Positions 53,841-62,125 of a DNA stretch of 64,000 nucleotides are shown in pieces. Positions within the stretch are counted from its first letter, which is position 1. Each line of letters starts with the position of its first letter. A program made the translations under genes and the position numbers. Source of the DNA: Comamonadaceae bacterium (GTDB lineage Bacteria > Pseudomonadota > Gammaproteobacteria > Burkholderiales > Burkholderiaceae_C); the NCBI GenBank assembly GCA_027484575.1, contig JAIXSQ010000013.1, forward strand, positions 1 through 64,000, written 5' to 3'. Below the pieces are notes generated by a model. That model was not told where the DNA came from. It did no database searches and saw only the letters and a program-made list of their open reading frames with translations.

Positions 53841-54908
53841 TCAGGCCCCCGCCGGCTGGCCGGTGGTCTCGCCGGACGCCGCCGGCGCGCCGCACGCGAC
53901 GCAGTAGCGCGCGAAGGCGTTCTTGCGGCTGCCGCAGCGGCCGCAGTGGTCGTGCAGGCCGATGCCGCAGTGCGGGCACCAGTCCAGGCCGGGGGTCTTG
54001 AGGTCGACCGCGCGCTCGCAGCCCGGGCACACGCCCTTGGCCAGCCGGGCCAGGGCGGTGTCGTAGGCCAGGCCGCGGCGGCGCTCGGCCTCGGACTGCG
54101 CCTCGGCCTGCTGCTGGCGCTGGCGGTAGCGCTCCAGCGCCAGGATGGCCTGCCGGCCGGCCACCAGCGTGACCAGCACGCCCACCACCGAGCGCACGTA
54201 GCCGCCCCAGCTGGGCAGGTAGGGCACCAGCTCGAAGAAGAAGGTGAAGCCCGCGAAGATCGCGAAGCCCCACACGAAGGGCCACCAGCGGCCCTGGCGG
54301 TGGCGGCGCAGCAGCCAGCCGGCCAGCACCAGCAGCGGCAGCGTGAGCGCCAGCCGGTACAGGAACACCCGCAGCTCGACGCGGCGCTGCTCGGCCTGCC
54401 AAGCCGTGCGCGCGGCTTCCTGCAGGTCGGCGATGGCGCGGGTGGCGGCGGCCTCGCGCTGGCGCGCATCCAGCTGCGCCTGCTGCTGGCGCTCCACCGC
54501 CGACAGGGCGGTGCGCTCGGACCGCTGCAGCGCCTCGAGCTGGCGGGTGCGCTCGACCACCTGCGGGTCCTGCTCGGCGCGCTCGGTGGCGCGGCGCGTG
54601 GCCAGCCAGGCCTCGAAGGCCTGGCGCGCGTTGCGGGTGTCGGCTGCCGCCACCTGCTGCGCCAGCCGCGCCTGCTCGAGCGCCGCCTGCACGTCCTGCT
54701 GCAGGCGCTGCGCGGCACGCTGTTCGCCGCGCAGCTGCTCGAGCCTGGGCCGGTCCTCGAAATCCTGGGCGCTGCGGCGCGACTCCACCTTGGGCAGGTC
54801 GCCGACCAGGGCGCTGCCCAGGCTGGTGAGGAAGCCCGCGAACAGCAAGGCCACCAGCCACAGGCCGCGGCGGAACCAGGCTTCGGACAGACGCAGGGAC
54901 TTGGACAT
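53841..54908 (-). CDS. Membrane protein with coiled coil and C-terminal zinc ribbons
   Basis: 355 aa, no specific family recognised. TM1 lies at about 15-35; a periplasmic coiled coil rich in Gln/Glu/Ala runs about 50-175; three further membrane helices lie at 180-260; the cytoplasmic tail has CPGC, CPHC, CGRC and CVAC knuckles, i.e. two zinc ribbons. A scaffold or sensor role is possible. Start ATG 54908; it follows the MFS/PlsC gene by 21 bp. Confidence 0.75.
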   Translation of the reverse strand: MSKSLRLSEAWFRRGLWLVALLFAGFLTSLGSALVGDLPKVESRRSAQDFEDRPRLEQLRGEQRAAQRLQQDVQAALEQARLAQQVAAADTRNARQAFEAWLATRRATERAEQDPQVVERTRQLEALQRSERTALSAVERQQQAQLDARQREAAATRAIADLQEAARTAWQAEQRRVELRVFLYRLALTLPLLVLAGWLLRRHRQGRWWPFVWGFAIFAGFTFFFELVPYLPSWGGYVRSVVGVLVTLVAGRQAILALERYRQRQQQAEAQSEAERRRGLAYDTALARLAKGVCPGCERAVDLKTPGLDWCPHCGIGLHDHCGRCGSRKNAFARYCVACGAPAASGETTGQPAGA

Positions 54909-54929
54909 GGATGGTTCCTCCGGGTCGGG

Positions 54930-56870
54930 TCAACGCGCCAGCAACGCCGCCACCTGCGCCTGCAGCAGGCCGGGCTCGACCTGCGCCGGCGGCACCGGCG
55001 CACCCACCTCCAGGCCCACGCGCGAGAACAGGCCGCGGCGGAACGGCCGCACCATCGCCCGGCCCCGCTCGATGCGGCTGAAGTACGAGCCCCACAGGTT
55101 GGTCAGCGCCATCGGGACCACGGGCACCTGCAGCCCCTCGGCCCGGGCGCGCTCGACGATGCGGGCCACCCCGCCCTTGAACGGCTGCAGCTGGCCGTCC
55201 TGGGTGATCGCGCCCTCGGGGAAGATGCCCAGCAGGTCGCCGGCGCGCAGCACCGCATGGGCGCGCTCGAAGGCGGCGGCGTAGGTGGCCGGGTCCTCCT
55301 TCTGCGGCGCGATCGGGATCGCCCTGGCGAGCCGGAACAGCCAGCCCAGCACGGGGATGCGGAAGATGCGGTGGTCCATCACGAACACCACCGGCCGCGG
55401 GCTGGCCGCCATCAGCAGCACCGCGTCGACGAAGCTGACGTGGTTGCAGGCCAGGACCGCCGCGCCCTCGGTGGGGATGTGCGCGTCGCCGCGCACGCGG
55501 AAGCGGTAGACCAGCCGCGACAGCACCCAGGCCACGAAGCGCAGCAGGTACTCGGGCACCAGCAGGAAGATGTAGCCGGCCACCACGGCATTGGCCAGCC
55601 CCACCACCAGGAACACCTGCGGGATCGACAGGCCCGCGTGCAGCAGCGCGCCGGCGATCACCGCGCTGGCGATCATGAACAGCGCGTTGAGGATGTTGTT
55701 GGCCGCGATGATGCGGGCCCGGTGCGTGGGCGCCGAGCGCAGCTGGATCAGCGCGTACATGGGCACGCTGTACAGGCCCGCGAACAGCGACAGCAGCGCC
55801 AGGTCGGCCATCACGCGCCAGTGCGCCGGCTGCGCCAGGAAGCTGCCCAGCGCCTGCGCCGGCACGGCGGGCAGCCCGCGGGAGGCGAAGTACAGGTCGA
55901 CCGAGAACACGGTCATGCCGATCGCGCCCAGGGGCACCAGGCCGATCTCGACGTGGCGGCGCGAGAGCACCTCGCACAGCAGCGAGCCGGTGCCGATGCC
56001 GATGGAGAACACCACCAGCAGCAGCGAGGCGACCTGCGCATCGCCGTGCAGCACCTCCTTGGCGAAGGCGGGGAACTGGCTGAGGAACACCGCGCCGAAG
56101 AACCACATCCAGCTGATGCCCAGCAAGGAGCGGAACACCACGATGTTGCCGTGCGCCAGGCGCAGGTTGCGCCAGGTCTCGCTGACCGGGTTCCAGTTGA
56201 TCACCAGGCCCGGATCGGTCGCCGGCGAGGCCGGGATGCCCTGCGCTGCCGCGCGGCCGGCCAGCGCCAGCGCGATGCAGGCGATGCCCACCCACAGCGG
56301 GCCGACCTGCGGGATCGCCACCAGCAGGCCGCCGGCCACGTTGCCCAGCAGGATGGCCACGAAGGTGCCCATCTCCACCATGCCGTTGCCGCCGGTCAGC
56401 TCGCGCTCGCCCAGGTGCTGCGGCAGGTAGGCGAACTTCACCGGCCCGAACAGGGTGGAGTGCAGTCCCATGAGGAAGGTGCAGGCCAGCAGGGCCGGCA
56501 CGTTCGCCGCCACGAAGCCCCAGGCGGCCAGCGCCATGATCGCGACCTCGAGCCACTTGACGAACCGGATCAGCGCTCGCTTGTCGTGCTTGTCGGCCAG
56601 CTGGCCGCTGGTGGCCGAGAACAGCAGGAACGGCAGGATGAACAGCGCGCCGATCACCAGGCCCGCCAGCGCCGGCGGCAGCCAGGCCACCTGCAACTGG
56701 TAGGTGACCATGACCGTGAACGCGAACTTGAACAGGTTGTCGTTCGCCGCGCCGGCGAACTGGGTCCAGAAGAACGGCGCGAAGCGGCGTTGCGCCAGCA
56801 GCGCGAACTGGTTGGGATGCGGCTGCGCGTCGGCATGCGCGTGCACGGCGCGCGGGGCGGTGGTGTCCAT
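54930..56870 (-). CDS. LplT-like MFS transporter fused to a 1-acyl-glycerol-3-phosphate acyltransferase
   Basis: 646 aa fusion. Residues about 20-420 form a 12-helix MFS domain like the lysophospholipid flippase LplT (FWTQFAGAANDNLFKFAFTV; ATSGQLADKHDKR). Residues about 440-640 form a PlsC domain with the H-x4-D motif NHVSFVDAVLL and FPEG in GIFPEGAITQ. It probably imports lysophospholipid and re-acylates it. The third module of Aas-type fusions, acyl-ACP synthetase, is absent. AGGAGGA precedes the ATG. Confidence 0.9.
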   Translation of the reverse strand: MDTTAPRAVHAHADAQPHPNQFALLAQRRFAPFFWTQFAGAANDNLFKFAFTVMVTYQLQVAWLPPALAGLVIGALFILPFLLFSATSGQLADKHDKRALIRFVKWLEVAIMALAAWGFVAANVPALLACTFLMGLHSTLFGPVKFAYLPQHLGERELTGGNGMVEMGTFVAILLGNVAGGLLVAIPQVGPLWVGIACIALALAGRAAAQGIPASPATDPGLVINWNPVSETWRNLRLAHGNIVVFRSLLGISWMWFFGAVFLSQFPAFAKEVLHGDAQVASLLLVVFSIGIGTGSLLCEVLSRRHVEIGLVPLGAIGMTVFSVDLYFASRGLPAVPAQALGSFLAQPAHWRVMADLALLSLFAGLYSVPMYALIQLRSAPTHRARIIAANNILNALFMIASAVIAGALLHAGLSIPQVFLVVGLANAVVAGYIFLLVPEYLLRFVAWVLSRLVYRFRVRGDAHIPTEGAAVLACNHVSFVDAVLLMAASPRPVVFVMDHRIFRIPVLGWLFRLARAIPIAPQKEDPATYAAAFERAHAVLRAGDLLGIFPEGAITQDGQLQPFKGGVARIVERARAEGLQVPVVPMALTNLWGSYFSRIERGRAMVRPFRRGLFSRVGLEVGAPVPPAQVEPGLLQAQVAALLAR

Positions 56871-57023
56871 CGGTTCCTCCTCCTGTGGCGCACGGGGCGC
56901 TCCCCTGCGGCGCTGGGGCATTCTGCCGTGCGGGGCGCAGTGTCGCCCCGGCCGCAGCCCCGGCATCGTGGAAAGCGCCTTGTAGACTTCCACGGCACTG
57001 CAAGTACCGAAAAACGATACTCG

Positions 57024-57800
57024 ATGTCGACCACCGCCGATCTCGTCGCCGCGATCAAGAAGGAACTGAAGTCCGCCGGACTGACCTACGCCGACCTGGC
57101 CGCGCGGCTGGGGATGGCCGAGTCCAGCGTCAAGCGCATGCTGGCGCGCGGCGAGATGCCGCTGTCGCGCATCGACGCGATCTGCCGCGCGCTGCGGCTG
57201 GATTTCGCCGACCTGGCGCGGCGCGTGGCCGACGCCCAGCCGCTGCTGACGCAGCTGTCGCAGGAGCAGGAACGCGCGGTGGTGCGCGACAAGAAGCTGC
57301 TGCTGGTGGCCATCAGCGTGCTGAGCCAGTGGACGCTGGAGCAGATCACCGGCACCTACCGCATCAGCGAAGCCGAGTGCATCGCCTGCCTGGCGCAGCT
57401 GGACCGGCTGGGCGTGATCGAACTGCGGCCGCTGAACCGCTACCGCCTGAAGGTGGCCAAGGCCTTCCGCTGGCGCCCGCACGGCCCGGTGATGCACTAC
57501 TTCCGCGAGCAGGTCGTGCAGGACTACTTCGGCGGCGGCTTCGGCGGCGACGACGAGACCCTGCTGCTGGTGCACGGCAGCATCGCCCGCGCGCTGGCGC
57601 CGGCCTTCGTCGAGCGGCTGCAGAAGCTCGCGCAGGACTTCGCGGCGCAGCACCTGGCCGACCAGAAGCTGGACGAGGCGCAGCGCGAGGGCTACACGCT
57701 GGTGCTGGCGATGCGCGAGTGGGAGTTCGGCGCCTTCACGCAGCTGCGCCGGCCCCGCGACCCGCAGCCGCCGCCCGGGCGCGGCGCGCGGCGCGCCTGA
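57024..57800 (+). CDS. XRE family transcriptional regulator
   Basis: 258 aa. The helix-turn-helix lies at about 18-60 (LTYADLAARLGMAESSVKRM then ISRIDAICRAL-like LSRIDAICRALRLDF). The C-terminal 180 residues are conserved in related proteobacterial regulators but have no clear ligand domain. Upstream, GTACCG-aaaaa-CGATAC (57004-57020) is a near-palindrome that could be its operator. Divergent from the MFS/PlsC gene, which may be its target. Confidence 0.85.
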   Translation: MSTTADLVAAIKKELKSAGLTYADLAARLGMAESSVKRMLARGEMPLSRIDAICRALRLDFADLARRVADAQPLLTQLSQEQERAVVRDKKLLLVAISVLSQWTLEQITGTYRISEAECIACLAQLDRLGVIELRPLNRYRLKVAKAFRWRPHGPVMHYFREQVVQDYFGGGFGGDDETLLLVHGSIARALAPAFVERLQKLAQDFAAQHLADQKLDEAQREGYTLVLAMREWEFGAFTQLRRPRDPQPPPGRGARRA

Positions 57801-58904
57801 TCATGCGCTGTGGCCGGCGACGCCCGGGGCCCACTCGGTGGCCGGGGCAACGCTGCGCGGGTCCATCTGCTGGGTGGCGCCGTCCAGCCGCGACTCGGGC
57901 GCCAGCCGCACCAGCTGGCGGCCCAGCTCGGCGCGCAGCTGGTTGCGGGTGCGCAGCCAGAAGTCGGCCCGGCGCACCTGGCGGGCGCGCTTCTCGGGCG
58001 ACAGCGCCGTGGCCTCGAGCTTCTCGTCGGCGTCCAGCGGCAGCACCAGCCAGCCCTCGGGACCGGGCGTGGCACCGAAGTGCTCCCACAGCGGCGCGTG
58101 GCTGGCGCCGATCTTCAGGGCCGCCTCGCGGTGGGTGCGGCTCCAGCGCCAGGGCCAGTCGCGCAGGCGGTGCCAGGTGGGATCCAGGGCCACCAGGTGC
58201 AGGCTCCAGTGCCGCGCCAGCTCCTGCGCCACGCGCACCATGAACACCGGCGTCTTCCAGCCTTGCAGCGCGGCCTGCAGTTCGACCGGCGAGACCCGGT
58301 TGCTGGACTCGCGCTGGCCGCGCACGCCGCCGATGGCCAGGCAGCCCGCGCCCTGCATGCGCATGCGGGTGAACGCCAGCACCGCGACGTCGACCTCCTG
58401 CGCGCCGGGCTGCACCGCCGCGGCACGCCGCAGCGTGAGCACCAGCAGCAGCTCGCCTTCGGGGCTGTGCAGCGGCGCACGCCGCAGCTGCAGGCGCATG
58501 GCCTCGTAGCCGCGCGGCGGCGCCAGCTCCAGCAGCACCAGCGACTCGCCGCGGCCCAGGCGCTGCAGCGGCTCGGGCAGCACGGCGGTCTCGAGCCAGT
58601 CGAGGTGGTCGACCAGCTGCGCGATGCGGGTGGACAGCGCCACGCCGCGCGAGACCGGCGGGTGCAGCGCGCGCAGGAACTCCTGCGGCACCTCGTCGAT
58701 GAGGCCGCGGGCCCGCAGGTCGTGCAGCGTGGCCATCCAGCGCCGCAGCGTCTTGCCGTGGCGCAGCGCGGCGACCGTGGCGCGGGTGCCGAGCACGGCG
58801 CGGTCGGCCAGGTCGGCGCCGCCGCGCAGCGCCCAGGCGATGCCTTCCCAGGCGGCGGGCACGCGCAGGCCGGTGGTGGTCAGGGATGCGGATTTGCGTG
58901 GCAT
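57801..58904 (-). CDS. VirK/YbjX family protein (DUF535)
   Basis: 367 aa. Residues about 60-290 match the DUF535 pattern: HPPVSRGVALSTRIAQLVDH, EGELLLVLTLRR, GCLAIGGVRGQRESS and the LARHWSLHLVALDPTWH segment. VirK/YbjX proteins are implicated in envelope stress and virulence-factor export, mechanism unknown. ATG 58904 has GAGGAG at a good distance; GTG 58913 is too close to it. It follows the FIST gene by 14 bp and meets the XRE gene stop to stop with no gap. Confidence 0.75.
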   Translation of the reverse strand: MPRKSASLTTTGLRVPAAWEGIAWALRGGADLADRAVLGTRATVAALRHGKTLRRWMATLHDLRARGLIDEVPQEFLRALHPPVSRGVALSTRIAQLVDHLDWLETAVLPEPLQRLGRGESLVLLELAPPRGYEAMRLQLRRAPLHSPEGELLLVLTLRRAAAVQPGAQEVDVAVLAFTRMRMQGAGCLAIGGVRGQRESSNRVSPVELQAALQGWKTPVFMVRVAQELARHWSLHLVALDPTWHRLRDWPWRWSRTHREAALKIGASHAPLWEHFGATPGPEGWLVLPLDADEKLEATALSPEKRARQVRRADFWLRTRNQLRAELGRQLVRLAPESRLDGATQQMDPRSVAPATEWAPGVAGHSA

Positions 58905-58918
58905 GGCAGGCACTCTCC

Positions 58919-60178
58919 TCAGCGGAACACGGTCAGCACGCCGGTGTAGCCGTACAGGTGATGGCGGGCGATCTCACCGCCCGCGAAGAATCCAACGAGC
59001 GGCACGTCGCCCAGCGCGTGCCGCACGATCTGCAGCTCGGCGCTCGGGCCGCCGAAATGCGGGCCGCCGCGGCCGGCGCAGCTGACGTAGACGGCGCCGG
59101 CGATGCGGCGCCCGGGATGCGGGGCGCCCAGGGCGTCGGGCGCGGCGAGCGCCGAGGCCGTGGCCACCGGCAGCTCCTCGGGCTCGAGCTCCTCGCGGAT
59201 CTCGGCGCAGATGCGCACCAGGTCGGCCCGCGCGGCCTGCACGTTGCGGTTGCAGAAGGCCATGCGCATGCCGGCCTCGACCTGGCTGGCCACGGCGACG
59301 CCGCGGCGGGTGGGGTCCAGGCCGATGATGTGGCGCACCTCCACGTCGGTGCCGAAGGTGCCGGGCCGGCCGATCAGCTCCTCGCCGGCGGCCGTCAGGC
59401 CCACCAGGGTGGCGCGCAGCGTGGCCATCGCCTCCTGCGGCCGCTCCAGCGAGATGCCGGCCTCGGCCAGCAGCACGTCGAGCGCCGGCTCGCCGTCCAG
59501 GGTGAGCAGCAGGTTGCCTTCGGCCTGGGTCACGGTGCGTTGGCGGCCCAGCGGCTGGCAGCCCTGGGTGACGCGCGAGACCATCTGCACGCCCTCGCCG
59601 AAGGCCACGCCCGACAGGCCGCCGCGGAACACGCCGCCGGCCTTGCCCTGGCCCTTCATGTTGCCGTTGCCGCCGATGGCGAACTGCACCGCGTCGGCGC
59701 GGCTGGCGGCCAGGCCGCCGAACAGGTAGCCGGTGGTGGTGCGGCCCGCCATCTCGGCGATCAGCTCGGCCACGTCGGGCGTCTGCGCATCCGCATGGAC
59801 CAGCGCGGTGTGCGGCTCGAAGCCCATGCCGTCGCCGGTGCCCAGCGGCGCCACGCCCGAGTAGACGCGGTACTGGTCGCTGGGCAGCGCGCACAGCATG
59901 ACGGCCAGCGCCGGCTCGTCGAAGTACTCGACGTTGTTGGCCGCGATGCCCACGCCCACGGTGCCGGCCCAGTCGGTCACCTCGGGCAGCTCGGCGCCCA
60001 GGTGGTCGAGGATGTCCTGGGCCTGGGCGGCGTAATGGTCGGTGATGTACAGCAGCCCCAGCGTCGGCGAGGCGGCGTACTCGGGCAGCGCCATCTGCGC
60101 GCGCAGCTGCGCGAGCACCAGCCCCGCGGCCATGGGCCATTGGGGATGGGTGGCGTGGCTGAAGGGAAACAGCTTCAT
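58919..60178 (-). CDS. FIST domain signal-transduction protein
   Basis: 419 aa, soluble. The N-terminal FIST domain (about 30-230, with TVGVGIAANNVEYFDEPALAV split and TTGYLFGG) is followed by FIST_C (about 240-400, with VSCAGRGGPHFGGPSAELQ and VPLVGFFAGGEIA). FIST proteins are thought to sense small ligands such as amino acids. ATG overlaps the phaM stop (ATGA). Confidence 0.92.
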   Translation of the reverse strand: MKLFPFSHATHPQWPMAAGLVLAQLRAQMALPEYAASPTLGLLYITDHYAAQAQDILDHLGAELPEVTDWAGTVGVGIAANNVEYFDEPALAVMLCALPSDQYRVYSGVAPLGTGDGMGFEPHTALVHADAQTPDVAELIAEMAGRTTTGYLFGGLAASRADAVQFAIGGNGNMKGQGKAGGVFRGGLSGVAFGEGVQMVSRVTQGCQPLGRQRTVTQAEGNLLLTLDGEPALDVLLAEAGISLERPQEAMATLRATLVGLTAAGEELIGRPGTFGTDVEVRHIIGLDPTRRGVAVASQVEAGMRMAFCNRNVQAARADLVRICAEIREELEPEELPVATASALAAPDALGAPHPGRRIAGAVYVSCAGRGGPHFGGPSAELQIVRHALGDVPLVGFFAGGEIARHHLYGYTGVLTVFR

Positions 60179-60864
60179 GCGCCCGATCCCGCGCGGCGCG
60201 GCGCGGCCTTCTTGCGGGGGGCGGCCTTCTTGCGCGGCTGCGCCGCCTGCCGCACCGCGCCGGTGGCGGCCTTGACCGCGTCCTTGGCCATGCCGGTGGC
60301 CATGGCCCGCGCCGTGTCCGCCGCGGTGCCGCGGGCGGCATCGGCCATGGCATTGGCCGCGATCTGCTGGAACTGCTGCGTGAGCGCGCCCCACCACTGC
60401 ATCGGGTCGACCGCGGGCGTGGCGCCCTTGCCGGCCGGCTTGTCCTTGGCCCGGCCCGCCTTGGCGCCGGAGGCGGCGTCCTGGGCGGCCTCGCCGACCC
60501 GGGCCGCGGCCCCGGCCGCCAGCCCGGCGCCGCCGGCGACCGCGTCGGCGGCCTTGACCTTGAGCGCATTGGCCAGGTCGCCCATGCTGAAGTTCATGCC
60601 CTGCAGCGTGGCCAGGGTCATCTTCTGCACCTCGAGGGCCTGCACCGTGGCCGCCAGCGCCTTGGCGTTCTGGTCCAGCCAGAACTGCACGGCCTTGAGC
60701 TCCTCGATCCGCTTGTCCAGTTCCTCGACGCTCAGGGTCGGGGCGATCCAGTTGGACAGGCCGGGGATCTGCGGCATGGCCTGGCCGGCGCCCTTGGCCA
60801 GGTTCTGGAGGAACTCGAACCCGGGGACGAATTTGGCGAAGCCGAGGGGTGGGGTGTCGCTCAT
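60175..60864 (-). CDS. phaM: PhaM-type polyhydroxyalkanoate granule regulatory protein
   Basis: 229 aa. The N-terminus FAKFVPGFEFLQNLAKGAGQ and the WIAPTLSVEELDKRIEELKAV segment are PhaM signatures. The middle is Ala-rich and the C-terminus has basic repeats (RKKAAPRKKAAPRR) that bind DNA in Ralstonia PhaM. PhaM activates PHA synthase and tethers granules to the nucleoid. First gene of a phaM-FIST-DUF535 operon. PHA synthase is not in the window. Confidence 0.9.
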   Translation of the reverse strand: MSDTPPLGFAKFVPGFEFLQNLAKGAGQAMPQIPGLSNWIAPTLSVEELDKRIEELKAVQFWLDQNAKALAATVQALEVQKMTLATLQGMNFSMGDLANALKVKAADAVAGGAGLAAGAAARVGEAAQDAASGAKAGRAKDKPAGKGATPAVDPMQWWGALTQQFQQIAANAMADAARGTAADTARAMATGMAKDAVKAATGAVRQAAQPRKKAAPRKKAAPRRAGSGA

Positions 60865-61059
60865 GGCAGGGCCTCCGTGCAGGCAGGCCGCGGCCGCGGA
60901 TGCGGGCGGACCTGGGGCAGCGGGCAGCTTAGCAGGCAGCCCCGGCCGCCCTCCATGGGCAGGCGCCGAAAGCGCAAGCAACGGTGACGGGCGGCGCCGC
61001 TGACGCCGTGGCCGGGCGGCGCGGTGATGCGCGCACGCCACGCCCGCCCCGGGCGGGGC

Positions 61060-61554
61060 TCAGTGCTTGTGGCCGCCGTGGCCGGCAGGCGCGGTGGCGG
61101 CCCCGGCCTCCTTGGGCGGGGTCGCCGACACCGGCACCTGCAGGGCCAGCTGGCGCTGCTCGCCGGCGGCCGTGCGGAAGGTCAGCGTGACCGGCATGCT
61201 GGCGCCCGGCTGCAGCGGCGCCTTCAGGTCCATGACCATCAGGTGGTGGCCGCCCGGCTTGAGCTGCACCGGCTGGCCGGCCGGCAGCTCCAGCCTGTCG
61301 ATGGCGCGCATGCGCATGACGTCGCCGTCCATGCGCATCTCGTGCAGTTCGGCCGTGCCTGCCGGCGAGGCGACGCCCACCAGGGTCAGCGGCTCGCGGG
61401 CCACCAGGGTCATGAAGGCGCCGGTGCTGCGCTGGCCCTGCACGGTGGCACGGGCCCAGGACGCGGTGGCGGTGACGGGCGCGGCGGCCTGGGCACAGGC
61501 GGCACCGGCGGCGAGCGCCAGCAGCGGCGCGGCGATGAAGCGGAAGGCGGTCAT
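61060..61554 (-). CDS. Periplasmic copper chaperone PCu(A)C
   Basis: 164 aa with a signal peptide (about 1-23, AAGAACA-QA). The copper site H-x(n)-M...H-x-M is visible: ELHEMRMDGDVMRM and GGHHLMVMD. A C-terminal His tail (GHGGHKH) adds metal-binding capacity. It delivers Cu(I) to the CuA site of cytochrome oxidase. ATG 61554 follows GAGGAC. The 195-bp region beyond its stop (60865-61059) contains no gene. Confidence 0.93.
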   Translation of the reverse strand: MTAFRFIAAPLLALAAGAACAQAAAPVTATASWARATVQGQRSTGAFMTLVAREPLTLVGVASPAGTAELHEMRMDGDVMRMRAIDRLELPAGQPVQLKPGGHHLMVMDLKAPLQPGASMPVTLTFRTAAGEQRQLALQVPVSATPPKEAGAATAPAGHGGHKH

Positions 61555-61585
61555 GGGCAGGGTCCTCGGGGGTCGGTGGGGATTG

Positions 61586-62125
61586 TCAGTGGGCATGGCG
61601 GGTGCCGCCGGCGGCCGGCAGGAGTTCCAGCAGCGCCGCGGGGTTCTTCAGCGCGGCCGGGTCCTGGCCGGCTGCGGGCACCTCGGTCCAGTCGAGCCGG
61701 CCGGTGGTGCAGACCTGCGACACCGGCCACCACAGCGGGCCCTCGCGGGCCGGCAGCTGCGCGGCGAGCACGAACTCGTCGTACTGGTCGGCCGGCAGGG
61801 CGTCGCCGGGCGTGCGGGCGGTCCAGGTGATGCGCACCACGTCCTCGGTGCGGGTGCCGTACCGGGTGGTCTGGGGCTGCGGCAGCGGCGCGCGCTCGAT
61901 CGCCAGGTCCCAGCCCGGCTTGGGCATGGGCCGCGCGCCCTGCACGCCGGCGGGCACCTGCACGACCACCTGGCGCGTGGGCGCGCTGCCGCAGCCGTGG
62001 CCGACCTGGAACACGGCCTTGTAGTGGCTGCCGGCGTTGGCCACGCGCCACTCGAGCACGACATGGGCCTGCGCGGCCGAGGCGGCCAGCAGCAGGAGGG
62101 GGATGGCAAGGCGGATGCGGTTCAC
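61586..62125 (-). CDS. YcnI-like DUF1775 copper-binding periplasmic protein
   Basis: 179 aa with signal peptide; the mature protein starts with His after AQA (AQA-HVVLEWRVANAGS), the N-terminal His that binds copper in YcnI. VGHGCGSAPTRQVVVQVPAG and the PLWWPVSQVC segment follow the family. GTG 62125 overlaps the TonB receptor stop (GTGA). Ends in HAH. Confidence 0.88.
   Translation of the reverse strand: MNRIRLAIPLLLLAASAAQAHVVLEWRVANAGSHYKAVFQVGHGCGSAPTRQVVVQVPAGVQGARPMPKPGWDLAIERAPLPQPQTTRYGTRTEDVVRITWTARTPGDALPADQYDEFVLAAQLPAREGPLWWPVSQVCTTGRLDWTEVPAAGQDPAALKNPAALLELLPAAGGTRHAH

Noticed and set aside
53946..57800. A 1,284-codon plus-strand frame across the zinc-ribbon and MFS/PlsC genes
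   Set aside because: Only the last 258 codons (XRE regulator) are real; the rest is antisense to two clear minus-strand genes.
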